A stretch of 35,851 nucleotides of DNA, from positions 1 to 35,851 of the forward strand of contig JAGGNB010000061.1 in the NCBI GenBank assembly GCA_017886375.1, written 5' to 3'. The stretch's first letter is position 1; each line of letters starts with the position of its first letter. The stretch is from Octadecabacter sp. (GTDB taxonomy: Bacteria; Pseudomonadota; Alphaproteobacteria; Rhodobacterales; Rhodobacteraceae). The notes below the pieces were generated by a model. It saw only the letters and a list, made by a program, of their open reading frames with translations, did not search any database and was not told the DNA's origin. Made by a program: the position numbers and the translations under genes. Positions 18,067-27,543 of this stretch are shown here, in pieces.

Positions 18067-18785
18067 GCGATCTGAACAGGGCTTGCGAATGTATACCCGA
18101 TTCCGCGTACGGTCTTGATCAGTTTTGGGCTGGATGGGTCGCGTTCGATCTTTTTGCGCAAACGTGCGACCTGATTGTCAATCGTGCGATCCAGCGGGGA
18201 CCAATCCACCCCTCCGATCAGGTCCATCAACTGATCGCGCGACAATACCCGTTCAGGACGATTCAAAAATACAGTCAACAATTTGAAATCGCCGCTGGTC
18301 AATTCACAATGCGCACCGTCACGATCTAGCAGTTCCAACCGGACGGGGATCGCAGTCATGCCATCAAATCTGAATTGCTGAATGTCTTGTACAACACCGG
18401 CACCGGTGACGCCCCCGTCGCCCTTGCGGCGCAAAACGCTTCTGGTCCGCGCAATGACTTCGCGCACATGAAAAGGTTTGGTAATGTAGTCATCCGCCCC
18501 CACCTCAAGCCCGACAACGCGGTCAATCACATCATCTTTGCCAGTGACCATAATAATCGCAACGTCTGATATGCGGCGGATTTCACGCGCAAGGTCCACA
18601 CCGTTGTCAGCCCCCAAATGAATGTCCAACGTGATCAATTCAACTGTCGACGTTTGCAACGCGGCCAACGCTTCTGCCGCCGTCCCCGCCTCCAGCGTGG
18701 TGAACCCTTCGTCTTGCAATACATTGCGCAACACGGCTCGGATCTTAGGATCGTCATCAACTATTAATACGGTCTGAGGTGTCAT
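18033..18785 (-). CDS. OmpR/PhoB-family response regulator (FxkR-like)
   Basis: This 250-residue protein has a receiver domain with the acidic pocket D10-D12, phospho-accepting D54 (LITLDIHLG), the switch threonine in IIMVTGKDD and lysine in YITKPF. A winged-helix DNA-binding domain follows (DQLMDLIGG, DRTIDNQVARLRKKIE, IKTVRGIGYTF). It converges on the kinase gene with a 34-base overlap of coding ends. AAGGGG precedes its ATG. Its type and its place between a hybrid FixL and a FixK match the FxkR regulator of Rhizobium etli, which links hFixL to fixK. The pairing with this kinase is inferred from context. Confidence 0.9.
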   Translation of the reverse strand: MTPQTVLIVDDDPKIRAVLRNVLQDEGFTTLEAGTAAEALAALQTSTVELITLDIHLGADNGVDLAREIRRISDVAIIMVTGKDDVIDRVVGLEVGADDYITKPFHVREVIARTRSVLRRKGDGGVTGAGVVQDIQQFRFDGMTAIPVRLELLDRDGAHCELTSGDFKLLTVFLNRPERVLSRDQLMDLIGGVDWSPLDRTIDNQVARLRKKIERDPSSPKLIKTVRGIGYTFASPVQIAQTAVDPAKSA

Positions 18786-18860
18786 TTGAGCCCCTTCGGG
18801 CGAAATGGAGGTGTGCTGTGTTAGCCAAGGTCGTTAACGTTATGGACAACAATACTCTGC

Positions 18861-18876
18861 GTTACAAAACGATACA
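18861..18876 (+). promoter_or_regulatory. K-box-like direct repeat upstream of the Crp/Fnr gene
   Basis: GTTACA-AAAC-GATACA is a direct repeat of a hexamer with a four-base spacer. As I recall it, the FxkR binding site (K-box) upstream of fixK in Rhizobium etli is GTTACA-N4-GTTACA, so this copy differs at one base. It lies 79 bases before the ATG of the Crp/Fnr gene and 76 bases before the response-regulator gene, in their shared divergent region. Confidence 0.6.
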
Positions 18877-18954
18877 ATTCTCTCAATCACAACAGTAACG
18901 TAGAATACCTTTGCTGTTCAAGGTGGCCTCCTTACACATAGGAGGATTACGCCG

Positions 18955-19632
18955 ATGTACGTCACGCTGCCAACAGAACACACAGCGGCCGTCACAGCGA
19001 CGGCGCCTTTATCCAAAACCTGCCTGTCATTTCCGGAAACGCGCCTAAAGACAGGGTCTTATCTGTATTACGAAGGCGATAACGTTGATTGGCTTTATCA
19101 GGTCACATCAGGCGTTGTTCGCCTCACACGGCTTTTGTCTAATGGGAGGCGTCAGGTCATCTCCTTTGGCTTTCCCGGTGATATCGTCGGCTTTCCGTCA
19201 GCCGGTGATCATCATACAGATTGCGATGCTTTGGTTGATACCCGCTTGCGGCCATACCGACGCAAATGCCTCGAAAGCAGTACCTGCGACGCGCCGTTGC
19301 ATCGCGCTTTGCTTCAGGCCGCCCTGCGCGAAATTAGCGCAATGCAGGACCATTTCATGATGCTTGGACGTAAATCAGCCGCCGAAAAGGTCGCATCGTT
19401 TCTGAATGTCATGTCTGAACGGGTCGGCGATGATATGGGCGTCCATACACGTTTCGCCCTTCCCATGAGCCGTTCGGACATTGCCGATTTCCTTGGTCTT
19501 ACGACAGAAACGGTCAGCCGTACCTTGACACAATTGCGCAAAAGCAAAATCATCGAAATCGAGAACATTCATACGATTGTGGTGTTGCGCCCGACGGCGT
19601 TGCTCGGGTTGTGTTTGGGCGAAGGTGACTGA
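18955..19632 (+). CDS. Crp/Fnr-family regulator, FixK-like
   Basis: This 225-residue protein has an N-terminal cyclic-nucleotide-type beta-roll (about 25-110), a dimer helix (about 118-155) and a C-terminal helix-turn-helix. The recognition helix contains E185-T-V-S188-R189 (LGLTTETVSRTLTQL), the combination that reads TTGA half-sites in FNR and FixK. The cysteines (C23, C90, C105, C111) do not form the N-terminal cluster that binds an oxygen-sensing [4Fe-4S] centre in FNR or FnrL. This suggests a FixK-like protein controlled by its expression. AGGAGG nine bases before the ATG supports the start. It is the likely reader of the twelve boxes in this window, although a chromosomal FnrL could share them. 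Confidence 0.9.
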   Translation: MYVTLPTEHTAAVTATAPLSKTCLSFPETRLKTGSYLYYEGDNVDWLYQVTSGVVRLTRLLSNGRRQVISFGFPGDIVGFPSAGDHHTDCDALVDTRLRPYRRKCLESSTCDAPLHRALLQAALREISAMQDHFMMLGRKSAAEKVASFLNVMSERVGDDMGVHTRFALPMSRSDIADFLGLTTETVSRTLTQLRKSKIIEIENIHTIVVLRPTALLGLCLGEGD

Positions 19633-19703
19633 CTTTCTGTTCAACAAATTTTTATGACGGCTCCATTCAACGACTCTCATTTAACGATTACAATTTAACT
19701 GTG

Positions 19704-19735
19704 CGCCACAGACTTTCGGGCCTGTGGCGTTTTTT
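19704..19735 (+). terminator. Rho-independent terminator of the Crp/Fnr gene
   Basis: CGCCACAG at 19704-19711 pairs with CTGTGGCG at 19722-19729 across a ten-base loop, directly followed by T6. It lies 71 bases after the stop codon and just beyond the end of the convergent DUF2267 gene. Confidence 0.9.
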
Positions 19736-19742
19736 GCAAACC

Positions 19743-20174
19743 TCACGGCGCTGGCCAGATCTCGCGAATTGCGGACGGCAGGCTGGCGCGAATGTCGTTG
19801 ACCTCTCCTGCGCTGATACGCGCGTTCAGCAGATCGAAAACCTTGATGACATCCGGCCGCCCGCGGTACTCCTCCGTATCCCCCATCTGGGTGCGGATGT
19901 AATCGTCAAGATCACCAACGTGACGTTCTTTGATAGGGGTGTGTTTTGGCACCCATTCTTCAAACATCATACCCCGTAAAAGGAGCGGCAATTGCGCGGA
20001 GAACTGCGCCAGTTCGTCAATCAATAAATGATCCCGCACATGGTGCAAAACCGTCCTGAGCAGCCGCAGCGCGCTTCGCTTGGACGTCCAATCCAATCGT
20101 CCGGCAAGTTCGTTTATCCACTCGTGGGTCGTGTGAACAGTATGATCAATTACTTCGAGGCCCTGTGCAGTCAT
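19743..20174 (-). CDS. DUF2267 protein
   Basis: This 143-residue soluble protein matches the DUF2267 family. It has the N-terminal THEWINELAGRLDW, SKRSALRLLRTVLHHVRDHL, and AQFSAQLPLLLRGMMFEEW, followed by a shorter C-terminal half. The molecular function of the family is unknown to me; members often accompany stress genes. ATG 20174 is preferred to ATG 20180 because AGGAGA is about seven bases before the former and only one before the latter. It follows the bactofilin-like gene by 21 bases on the same strand and probably shares its transcript. Confidence 0.85.
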   Translation of the reverse strand: MTAQGLEVIDHTVHTTHEWINELAGRLDWTSKRSALRLLRTVLHHVRDHLLIDELAQFSAQLPLLLRGMMFEEWVPKHTPIKERHVGDLDDYIRTQMGDTEEYRGRPDVIKVFDLLNARISAGEVNDIRASLPSAIREIWPAP

Positions 20175-20195
20175 GATCATTCTCCTATCTGGTGA

Positions 20196-21377
20196 TTAGT
20201 CTTCGATCGGTTTCATATCGACATCCAACGCGAGGCCGGGATTGCCGATAAAATACAAGAAAAGCGCACGGGTCATCGCGCCGATGCCAAGCAAAACCAG
20301 CGTATAATTCGCGACCCAGCCAACAAAGGGAATGAAATTCAACAGTGCAACGACGCAGATCGCCGCCGCGAACACCAGAATACGGGTCATGTTGCTTGGG
20401 TCACCCGCGCTGCTAAATCCGGTCCAAACCCGCATTGCAACGCTATATGCGCCCAAGGCGTATCCGAAAATCCATGCCACCACGATGGCCAGCAGAACAA
20501 CGGGTGTGAATGGCAGGCCGACAATGGTCAAAGCCAGAATTGGAACCATGCCAAACAATATCGACAGCCCGACAACACCAAGCAGAAACGACGTCCCCGG
20601 TGCACGAGCAATGCTTTGGCGCAAATGTTCGAGGCGTCGTGGCATGACACCAAGTACGAGAAGCCCCAACACCATAAAGAACAGCAGCGAAATAACGAAC
20701 CCCTTCAGAAGCGACGCAATTGTTGGAAAGACCGGGAACTCGTGTTTGAAGTCCTCAAAGTCATCCCAGATCATGTCGCCGGACACCTCTTCAAATGTGA
20801 CGCGCTCCGCAGGGGCCACGCGGTCAGGCACTAACATCTGATCCTCGGTCCGATACGTCAAAGTCCCTTCGATAACGGCATCCGGACCAAAGGAAAGCGT
20901 TTGCGCTAAAATTTGAACATCCCCAAGGATCACTGCATTCACGATCACATCGCGCCCGACCACTGACAGCGCACCCGTTACCGGCCCGTCTACCGAAACC
21001 GAATTCCCCAAAAGGCGCACGTTGCCCGATGCTTGTGCGCTGCGTTCCGTTCTGATCGACAGACCCGCCGCTGTGATGTCTTGCGCAACCGTCCCTTGTA
21101 AAACGACTGTTGCGCCGACCGCATATAAGTCGCCGTCGGTGTCCGCGCTGACGGTCACATCATATCCCGACACGTGCAAATCACCTTGTGTATCGCCTGA
21201 AATCCGTGCGGTGCGCGCAGTCAGAAATGTGTCTCCAGATGTGTCAATTGTCTGGTTCAGCTGCGGTGCGACAATAAATGTATCGCCACCATTCTCGAGG
21301 GTTTCACTTTGCGCCCAAGACGGAACACACAAACACGCAAAGACGGCAGCGGCGAATGAAAGTTGAACACTTCTCAT
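20196..21377 (-). CDS. Exported bactofilin-like polymer-forming membrane protein
   Basis: This 393-residue protein has a signal peptide (RSVQLSFAAAVFACLCVPSWAQ, cleaved near residue 23). Residues 25-180 are a repetitive beta-helix-like region with many short units (ISGDTQGDLHVSGYDVTVSADTDGDLY and similar), as in bactofilin/polymer-forming proteins. The C-terminal half has about four membrane spans (residues 225-380). The beta-helix would therefore lie outside the cytoplasmic membrane and the spans would anchor it. AGGGGAA precedes the ATG. An FNR-type box lies 61 bases upstream with TAGCAA near the -10 position. The cellular role is unknown. Confidence 0.8.
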   Translation of the reverse strand: MRSVQLSFAAAVFACLCVPSWAQSETLENGGDTFIVAPQLNQTIDTSGDTFLTARTARISGDTQGDLHVSGYDVTVSADTDGDLYAVGATVVLQGTVAQDITAAGLSIRTERSAQASGNVRLLGNSVSVDGPVTGALSVVGRDVIVNAVILGDVQILAQTLSFGPDAVIEGTLTYRTEDQMLVPDRVAPAERVTFEEVSGDMIWDDFEDFKHEFPVFPTIASLLKGFVISLLFFMVLGLLVLGVMPRRLEHLRQSIARAPGTSFLLGVVGLSILFGMVPILALTIVGLPFTPVVLLAIVVAWIFGYALGAYSVAMRVWTGFSSAGDPSNMTRILVFAAAICVVALLNFIPFVGWVANYTLVLLGIGAMTRALFLYFIGNPGLALDVDMKPIED

Positions 21378-21437
21378 GATGAATTCCCCTGAAACTGGCG
21401 GCTTGGGGTCTTGCTACAGCGTTGCGCGCTGACCCAA

Positions 21438-21451
21438 TTGACTGAAATCAA
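21438..21451. promoter_or_regulatory. FNR/FixK-type box between the bactofilin-like and USP genes
   Basis: TTGACTGAAATCAA is a full match in a divergent region. For the plus-strand USP gene, TTACAT at 21472-21477 lies near the -10 distance, giving a start near 21486. The site is 61 bases from the start codon of the bactofilin-like gene on the other strand. Confidence 0.8.
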
Positions 21452-21552
21452 TCTCCTGCGCGGAGCCCCCGTTACATCTGTTCGTGCAAACGACAGTCGT
21501 GCTGTCTTCATCAGATCAGTACGTGTCATCCAAAATACAAAGGATTTTACCC

Positions 21553-22392
21553 ATGGGACTGAAAACAATTCTCGTTTGTCTGACGACAACGCAGCATGCA
21601 GAAACGCTACTGAAAGTAGCCGTACCCCTTGCGCGTAAACATGGTGCACATCTGATTGGCTTGCATACGTTAGAGGCTTTATTGGTCTATCCAGGAATAG
21701 CCATGCACATTCCTGACACCGCCTTTGCCAGCTTCAACGCCAGCCAGAAATTGGCCGCCGAGGCGATCAAGACCACCTTCGAGAAACACACCGCTGTTGA
21801 GGATTTCACCAGCGAATTCCGCCTTGTCCGCGCAGAGGCCGTATCCGCGAGCGAGCGCATGGTCGAAAGCGCCCGCGCGGCGGATATCGTCATTATGTCC
21901 CGTCCGGATCAGGACGGCGAGCGGTACGATCAACGCCACGCACAACAGCACGTTATCCGTGACAGTGGCCGCCCTGTTATCGTAGTTCCGCTGGACTATG
22001 ACGGACCTGACATCGGCGACAACATCGTACTGGGCTGGAGCGACACCAAAGAAGCCGCGCGCGCAGCCCACGATATGTTGAACGTTACCCTGCCGGGGGC
22101 CGCCGTTACGGTCACGCGCGTCCGCCGCCAGACACAGGATGCTTTGAAGGATTACAGCGGAATCGACCTTACCGAAATATTGTCGCGCCATGCCCTTAAA
22201 ACAACTTTGGAGACCCGCGATCCAATGAGCGACTCCATCGCAGAAGTCCTAAACAAGACTGCATTCGAAAAAGGCGCAGACCTGATCGTGTCCGGCGCCT
22301 TTGGCCATTCGAAGGCTTATGACATCGTTAGGGGGGCGACGTCACACGCGCTTTTACGCGACGCGAAATTTCCCGTGCTGTTCAGCAATTAA
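21553..22392 (+). CDS. Universal stress protein, tandem domains
   Basis: This 279-residue protein has two UspA domains. The first begins MGLKTILVCLTTTQHAETLLKVAVPLA and lacks a clear ATP motif. The second ends with SGAFGHSKAYDIVRGATSHALL, which keeps G-x2-G-x9-G. The start is ATG 21553 with AAGGA eight bases upstream; the frame is open further upstream but without a ribosome site. It converges with and slightly overlaps the endonuclease-family gene. The tandem form is common in alphaproteobacteria living with changing oxygen. Confidence 0.9.
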   Translation: MGLKTILVCLTTTQHAETLLKVAVPLARKHGAHLIGLHTLEALLVYPGIAMHIPDTAFASFNASQKLAAEAIKTTFEKHTAVEDFTSEFRLVRAEAVSASERMVESARAADIVIMSRPDQDGERYDQRHAQQHVIRDSGRPVIVVPLDYDGPDIGDNIVLGWSDTKEAARAAHDMLNVTLPGAAVTVTRVRRQTQDALKDYSGIDLTEILSRHALKTTLETRDPMSDSIAEVLNKTAFEKGADLIVSGAFGHSKAYDIVRGATSHALLRDAKFPVLFSN

Positions 22393-23087
22393 GCGACCAC
22401 AGGGTAAACGGCGACGTTGGCCCAAATCGGAAGATGATCCGATGCCCGCCGTGCAAGCGCGTCCTGCACGACCCCCGCATCGTGCAGATGCAGCCCTTGG
22501 GACAGGGCGAACCGGTCCAACCCAGCGACAGGTCGGCGTGCATGAAACGTCCGGCCCGGAGAATGAATTGCGAAACGTTCCGCCAGAGGTTCCAACCCGC
22601 CTTGCGCGGACCATTCATTGAAATCCCCCGCAATCACCGTACGGCGGCAATCGGCGGTCGCAGCACAGATCGCATCGAGTTGAACGATGCGATCCCGACG
22701 ACGCAATCCAAGATGGGTGGCGACTACGCTCAACCCACCCGCAAGATCAAGACGCACAGCCCCGCGCGGCTCCAGTCCCGTAAGATCAATCCGTTGCACA
22801 TCAATGACTTTGATCCCCTTGCGCACAAGAATTGCGTTGCCGTGCCAGCCAAGACTGATTTCGTTGTGCGAAACTTCAACCAGCTGATAATCGGTCTCGG
22901 CCTCGATCATTTTTCTGGGGATGGCAGGATGGCGCGCGCCTAGCCGCTTGTCGGCCTCTTGCAATGCCACCACATCCGCATCAAGACTGTTGATAACCTG
23001 CAACGTCCGGTCTGGACGACGCCGCTGATCAAGACCACGCGCCTTTCGCATGTTATAGCTGCCGATGCGTATCGTTTTTTCATACAT
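22389..23087 (-). CDS. Endonuclease/exonuclease/phosphatase-family protein
   Basis: This 232-residue protein has the metal-dependent EEP fold: RIGSYNMRKARGLD at the start, DADVVALQEAD with the metal-binding glutamate, TVIAGDFNEW with catalytic Asp and Asn, and RASDHLPIWANV at the end with the Asp-His pair. The family includes DNA-repair nucleases and phosphodiesterases of lipids or signalling molecules. The short size and lack of a signal peptide do not settle the substrate. It ends tail-to-tail with the tandem USP gene, sharing four bases. Confidence 0.88.
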   Translation of the reverse strand: MYEKTIRIGSYNMRKARGLDQRRRPDRTLQVINSLDADVVALQEADKRLGARHPAIPRKMIEAETDYQLVEVSHNEISLGWHGNAILVRKGIKVIDVQRIDLTGLEPRGAVRLDLAGGLSVVATHLGLRRRDRIVQLDAICAATADCRRTVIAGDFNEWSAQGGLEPLAERFAIHSPGRTFHARRPVAGLDRFALSQGLHLHDAGVVQDALARRASDHLPIWANVAVYPVVA

Positions 23088-23142
23088 ACCCTAAGGTAGG
23101 CATCGCGATGACCAGTTTTAAGACCTCCAAGGCGACCAGGCC

Positions 23143-23796
23143 ATGCGATTGATCCCTAACACCAGTCCCAAAATACTGTTGCTTTGGGCCGCTTTGTTGA
23201 TCGCGGGGTTTGTGGCACTGGGCTTTGCGCGCTGGTCTTTGGCTTTCGTCAGCTTCGTAACTCTGGGCCTGTCGCTGCTGCCCCCGCTACTGGCGGCACG
23301 GTGGTCCTTAAAACTGCCCCTACCCTTCTTAGTCGCGACCACCCTGTTCTTTTTTGCCTCCATTTTCCTTGGCGAAGCGTTTGATTTTTATGAACGGGTC
23401 TGGTGGTGGGATCTGGCTCTTCACGGATCCTCTGCCGTAGGGTTTGGGCTGACTGGCTTCTTGCTGGTCTTCATGCTGTTCGAGGGCGACAGGTTTGCCG
23501 CCCCACCGTCCGCCATCGCCGCAATCACCTTTTGCGTTGCCATGACAATCGGTGCCACATGGGAGGTTTTTGAGTACACGATGGACGTATTTTTCGGGCT
23601 GAACATGCAAAAATCAGGGCTGGACGACACGATGGGTGATCTGATCGTCAACGGCCTCGGCAGCCTTACAGCAAGCCTGACAGGATACATCTATTTGACC
23701 CGCGATTCTGAGGGTTGGATCGGGCGCCGCCTGTCCCAATTCATTAACATCAACAAGAAATTCTATCAAAAATACAAAGCGCGTCTGAAAAAATAG
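23143..23796 (+). CDS. Multi-span membrane protein of unknown function (DUF2238-like)
   Basis: This 217-residue protein has about six membrane spans and a basic tail. The segment WEVFEYTMDVFFGLNMQKSGLDDTMGDLIVN, between the last spans, holds conserved-looking acidic and asparagine residues of the DUF2238/YjdF type, and DFYERVWWWDLALHGSSA is similar. No function is known to me. It is transcribed towards the arginine cluster and ends 84 bases before it, with an FNR-like palindrome in between. Confidence 0.7.
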   Translation: MRLIPNTSPKILLLWAALLIAGFVALGFARWSLAFVSFVTLGLSLLPPLLAARWSLKLPLPFLVATTLFFFASIFLGEAFDFYERVWWWDLALHGSSAVGFGLTGFLLVFMLFEGDRFAAPPSAIAAITFCVAMTIGATWEVFEYTMDVFFGLNMQKSGLDDTMGDLIVNGLGSLTASLTGYIYLTRDSEGWIGRRLSQFININKKFYQKYKARLKK

Positions 23797-23803
23797 CCGC
23801 CGA

Positions 23804-23817
23804 TTGAGCAATCTCAA
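23804..23817. promoter_or_regulatory. FNR/FixK-like palindrome upstream of the arginine deiminase operon
   Basis: TTGAGCAATCTCAA is a perfect palindrome of the TTGA-N6-TCAA type; it departs from TTGAY-N4-RTCAA at the two central flanking bases. It lies 64 bases before the antiporter ATG. A convincing -10 element is not obvious. Confidence 0.65.
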
Positions 23818-23880
23818 TTGCCTGCTTGAATGCCACGTCATCGTCTCCTTGGGGAAACCAATCCTCAGGAGGACGATCGT

Positions 23881-25317
23881 ATGACACCGCCAACCTCACC
23901 ACCAGACCCTGCTTCGACCAGCAGATTTCCCACCGCCTATACCATTCTGTTTGCCCTCGTGGTGGTGATGGCCGCCCTGACATGGATTATTCCGGCAGGC
24001 GAATATCAACGCGCGCCCAATGCCGCATTGGGCCAAGACGTTCCAGTGCCCGACACTTACAGTCAGGTCGACGCGGCACCCCAAGGACTTCTCGACGTAT
24101 TAATGGCACCCATCGCGGGCTTTTACGATCCGACATCCTACACCGCGAATGCTATTGATGTGTCGTTGTTTGTGCTGATCGTCGGCGGTTTTCTGGGCGT
24201 CGTAACAGCTACGGGGGCGATCAATACTGGCGTGGCGCAGGCGATGCGCAAACTGGAAGGGCGCGAAAAGTGGATGATCCCGATTATGATGGCACTGTTC
24301 GCCGCCGGTGGCACAACCTACGGCATGGCCGAAGAAACGCTGGCGTTTTACGTGTTGTTGATCCCGATTATGATCGCAGCCGGCTATGACGCTCTAACAG
24401 GTGTCGCTATTATCATGCTCGGCGCTGGCGTTGGCGTTATCGGGTCAACGATTAATCCGTTTTCTACGGCGATCGCGTCAGATGCCGCTGGAATCCCGTT
24501 CACCCAAGGCATGACATTGCGTTTTGTGATCCTCGGCCTCTCTTGGATTGCAGCTGTCACCTTCGTCATGCGCTACGCCGAACGGGTCCGAAAAGATCCG
24601 TCGCTGTCGTTGGTCGCAAACATGAAGGACGCGAACGAGGCACATTTTCTGCAAAAACACGCCCCCGCTGAAAACCCGCACTTAACGGGCATGCAGATCA
24701 TCATTCTGATCCTGTTTGCAGCCACTTTCGTGGTCATGGTCTGGGGCGTTGCGTCACAGGGATGGTGGATGGCCGAAATGTCGGCACTGTTTCTCGGGGC
24801 GTCTATCGTCATCGGCACCCTTGGCTGGCTTGGTGAAAAGGTGTTCACAAACGCATTTGTCGAAGGTGCGCGCGATCTACTGGGGGTCGCCCTTGTGATC
24901 GGGCTGGCGCGCGGGATCGTCATCATCATGGATCAGGGGCGCATCACCGATACGTTCCTGCATACCTTCGAGGGCTGGATCACGGGCATGTCGCAAGTGG
25001 CCTTCATCAACGCGCTGTTCGGGATTGAGGCATTGATGAGCTTTCTGGTCCCATCGACCTCCGGCCTTGCCGTGCTGTCCATGCCGATCATGGCGCCGCT
25101 GTCGGATTTTGCGGGCGTTAGCCGTGACCTTGCCGTCACTGCGTTTCAGACCGCGATCGGCATCACAAACCTTGTCGCCCCTACCTACGCCGTGGTCGTC
25201 GGTGGTCTGGCCATCGGGCGCGTACCTTACAACACATGGCTGCGGTTCGTCTGGCCGCTGTTGTTGATCCTGTCGTTGATGTCCATGGCCCTTCTTAGTG
25301 CCGCGGTGATGTTATGA
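23881..25317 (+). CDS. YfcC/DcuC-type transporter, probable arginine/ornithine antiporter
   Basis: This 478-residue membrane protein has about 11-12 spans and belongs to the YfcC family (DcuC superfamily). Recognisable segments are [44 protein letters not shown] and [21 protein letters not shown]. The start is ATG 23881 with AGGAGG eight bases upstream. It leads an operon with arcA, whose ATG overlaps its stop (ATGA), so exchange of extracellular arginine for ornithine is the likely task. It is not related to the classic APC-type ArcD. Exchange of this kind costs no energy, fitting growth on arginine fermentation. Confidence 0.82.
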   Translation: MTPPTSPPDPASTSRFPTAYTILFALVVVMAALTWIIPAGEYQRAPNAALGQDVPVPDTYSQVDAAPQGLLDVLMAPIAGFYDPTSYTANAIDVSLFVLIVGGFLGVVTATGAINTGVAQAMRKLEGREKWMIPIMMALFAAGGTTYGMAEETLAFYVLLIPIMIAAGYDALTGVAIIMLGAGVGVIGSTINPFSTAIASDAAGIPFTQGMTLRFVILGLSWIAAVTFVMRYAERVRKDPSLSLVANMKDANEAHFLQKHAPAENPHLTGMQIIILILFAATFVVMVWGVASQGWWMAEMSALFLGASIVIGTLGWLGEKVFTNAFVEGARDLLGVALVIGLARGIVIIMDQGRITDTFLHTFEGWITGMSQVAFINALFGIEALMSFLVPSTSGLAVLSMPIMAPLSDFAGVSRDLAVTAFQTAIGITNLVAPTYAVVVGGLAIGRVPYNTWLRFVWPLLLILSLMSMALLSAAVML

Positions 25318-26537
25318 GTGCCCCTCTCGGCGTGTACTCGGAAGTCGGAAGACTGCGCACCGTCATGGTATCGCGGCCCGGTCTTGCGCACGAACGACTG
25401 ACGCCGTCCAACTGTGACGCGCTGCTGTTTGACGATGTTTTCTGGGTCGATGAAGCCCGTAAAGATCACTTCGCTTTCTGCGACAAAATGCGGGATCGTG
25501 GGGTCGAGGTGTTGGAACAGCATGACCTTCTGACCGACATCCTCGATCTGCCAGACGCGCGCAAATGGCTACTGGATCGCAAGATCACCGAAGACCACAT
25601 CGGTGTCGGCATGATGGATGAATTGCGCGGCTGGCTGAACGAAATGCCGTCGCCCGCGCTCACTCGATTTCTAACAGGCGGCATTACAGTGCACGACCTG
25701 CCTTTCAAACCGCATAGTATGTTCGGCCGGTTCCTTGGGCCGAACGGGTTTGTCTTACCACCCCTGCCAAACCTGATCTTCACCCGCGACACCAGTTGTT
25801 GGATCTACGGTGGTGTAACGCTCAACCCGATGCATTGGCCCGCACGCCAACAAGAAACACTGATCGCCGCTGCCATCTACAAATTCCATACCCGATTTGA
25901 CGGCAAGGCCGATGTTCTTTGGGGCAATCCCGATCAGGACTTTGGCCCCGCAACCCTTGAGGGCGGCGATGTCATGCCAATCGGACAAGGCTGCGTTCTG
26001 GTCGGCATGGGCGAACGCACAACACCGCAAGCCGTCGGCCAACTGGCGGTTGCGCTATTTGATCAAGGCGTCGCTGAGCGGGTCATCGCCTGCCAGATGC
26101 CGCCGTCGCGCGCCGCGATGCACCTCGATACGGTTTTTTCGTTTTGCGACCGTGATCTTGTCACCAGCTTCACGCAGGTGGCCGACGCGATTAAATGCTA
26201 TTCGCTCTATCCCGATGAAAAACACGCACTATCCGTCGTCGAAGAAGACAACACAATCTTCGAAGTCGTCCAAGAGGCTCTGAACATCCCGAAGCTCCGC
26301 ATCATCGGCACAGGCGGCGACAGTTTCGAGCAAGAGCGCGAACAGTGGGACGATGGCAACAACGTGGTCGCGCTCGAACCCGGTGTCGTGCTGGCCTACG
26401 ACCGCAACGTCCAAACCAACACACGTCTGCGCAAAGCCGGCGTCGAAGTCATCACCATCCGCGGAGCCGAACTTGGCCGTGGGCGCGGTGGTGGCCACTG
26501 CATGACCTGCCCCATTTCACGCGACGCATCGGAGTAA
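25314..26537 (+). CDS. arcA: Arginine deiminase
   Basis: This 407-residue enzyme converts arginine to citrulline and ammonia, the first step of the arginine deiminase pathway. It has the N-terminal [18 protein letters not shown], the substrate motif [31 protein letters not shown] with the catalytic histidine, and the nucleophile C396 in [10 protein letters not shown]. Length is typical. The ATG overlaps the transporter stop and is translationally coupled to it; arcB follows after four bases. Confidence 0.97.
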   Translation: MSAPLGVYSEVGRLRTVMVSRPGLAHERLTPSNCDALLFDDVFWVDEARKDHFAFCDKMRDRGVEVLEQHDLLTDILDLPDARKWLLDRKITEDHIGVGMMDELRGWLNEMPSPALTRFLTGGITVHDLPFKPHSMFGRFLGPNGFVLPPLPNLIFTRDTSCWIYGGVTLNPMHWPARQQETLIAAAIYKFHTRFDGKADVLWGNPDQDFGPATLEGGDVMPIGQGCVLVGMGERTTPQAVGQLAVALFDQGVAERVIACQMPPSRAAMHLDTVFSFCDRDLVTSFTQVADAIKCYSLYPDEKHALSVVEEDNTIFEVVQEALNIPKLRIIGTGGDSFEQEREQWDDGNNVVALEPGVVLAYDRNVQTNTRLRKAGVEVITIRGAELGRGRGGGHCMTCPISRDASE

Positions 26538-26541
26538 TCAC

Positions 26542-27543
26542 ATGGCTTACAATCTCAAAAACCGGTCCTTCCTCTCCTTGCGCGATTTTACCCCGCAAGA
26601 AATCAAGTACCTGCTAAAACTGTCCACCGATCTAAAGGCCGCCAAATACACCGGAACCGAACAACAGACCCTGAGGGGCCGTGAAATAGCGTTGATCTTC
26701 GAGAAAAACTCAACCCGCACACGCGTCGGATTCGAGGTCGCGGCGTCCGATCAGGGCGCGAATGTCACCTATCTGGGACCTTCAGGCAGTCATATCGGCA
26801 AGAAAGAAAGCATCAAAGATACTGCCCGGGTTTTGGGCCGCGTTTACGATGCAATCGAGTATCGCGGCTTTGGCCAAGGCATCGTTGAAACACTGGCGCA
26901 GTGGTCCGGTGTGCCCGTCTACAACGGGCTGACGGATGAGTTTCATCCGACACAAATTCTCGCTGATGTGCTGACCATGACCGAACATTGCGACAAGCCC
27001 CTTGGCCAGATCGCGTTCTGCTTTTTGGGGGACGTTGGCAACAACATGGGTGACAGCCTGCTCATCGGGGCTGCAAAACTGGGCATGGACGTGCGTCTGT
27101 GTGGGCCAAAATCCCTGTGGCCAGACAAGAAGATCGTCAACGCGGCACTGGCCGAAGCCAAAGCAACCGGCGCGCGTATTCTGTTGACAGAAGACGTGCA
27201 GCAAGGCGTCTCCGAATGCGATTTCGTTTACACCGACGTCTGGGTGTCCATGGGCGAACCCGAAGATGTCTGGGCCGAACGGATCAAGCTGTTGATGCCC
27301 TATCAGGTCAACACAGAGACGATGGCGATGACCGGCAATCCACACGTCAAATTCATGCACTGCCTGCCTGCGTTTCATAATACGGAAACCGAAATCGGCC
27401 AGCATATCCGCGAAACCTTCGGCCTTGACGCAATGGAGGTGACCGACGACGTGTTCGAGTCCCCTGCGTCAATCGTCTTTGATCAGGCCGAAAACCGAAT
27501 GCACACCATCAAGGCCGTTCTCGTTGCAACGTTGGGGTCCTAG
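26542..27543 (+). CDS. arcB: Ornithine carbamoyltransferase, catabolic
   Basis: This 333-residue enzyme splits citrulline with phosphate into ornithine and carbamoyl phosphate. The carbamoyl-phosphate site STRTR is at residues 57-61, HPTQ at 135-138, DVWVSMGEP at 232-240 and HCLPAF at 273-278. Its place between arcA and arcC argues for the catabolic role rather than biosynthesis. GGAG lies before the ATG at 26542. Confidence 0.96.
   Translation: MAYNLKNRSFLSLRDFTPQEIKYLLKLSTDLKAAKYTGTEQQTLRGREIALIFEKNSTRTRVGFEVAASDQGANVTYLGPSGSHIGKKESIKDTARVLGRVYDAIEYRGFGQGIVETLAQWSGVPVYNGLTDEFHPTQILADVLTMTEHCDKPLGQIAFCFLGDVGNNMGDSLLIGAAKLGMDVRLCGPKSLWPDKKIVNAALAEAKATGARILLTEDVQQGVSECDFVYTDVWVSMGEPEDVWAERIKLLMPYQVNTETMAMTGNPHVKFMHCLPAFHNTETEIGQHIRETFGLDAMEVTDDVFESPASIVFDQAENRMHTIKAVLVATLGS

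Noticed and set aside
20196-20841. Plus-strand frames of up to 169 codons opposite the bactofilin-like gene
   Set aside because: They mirror the codon pattern of the real gene and have no family features.
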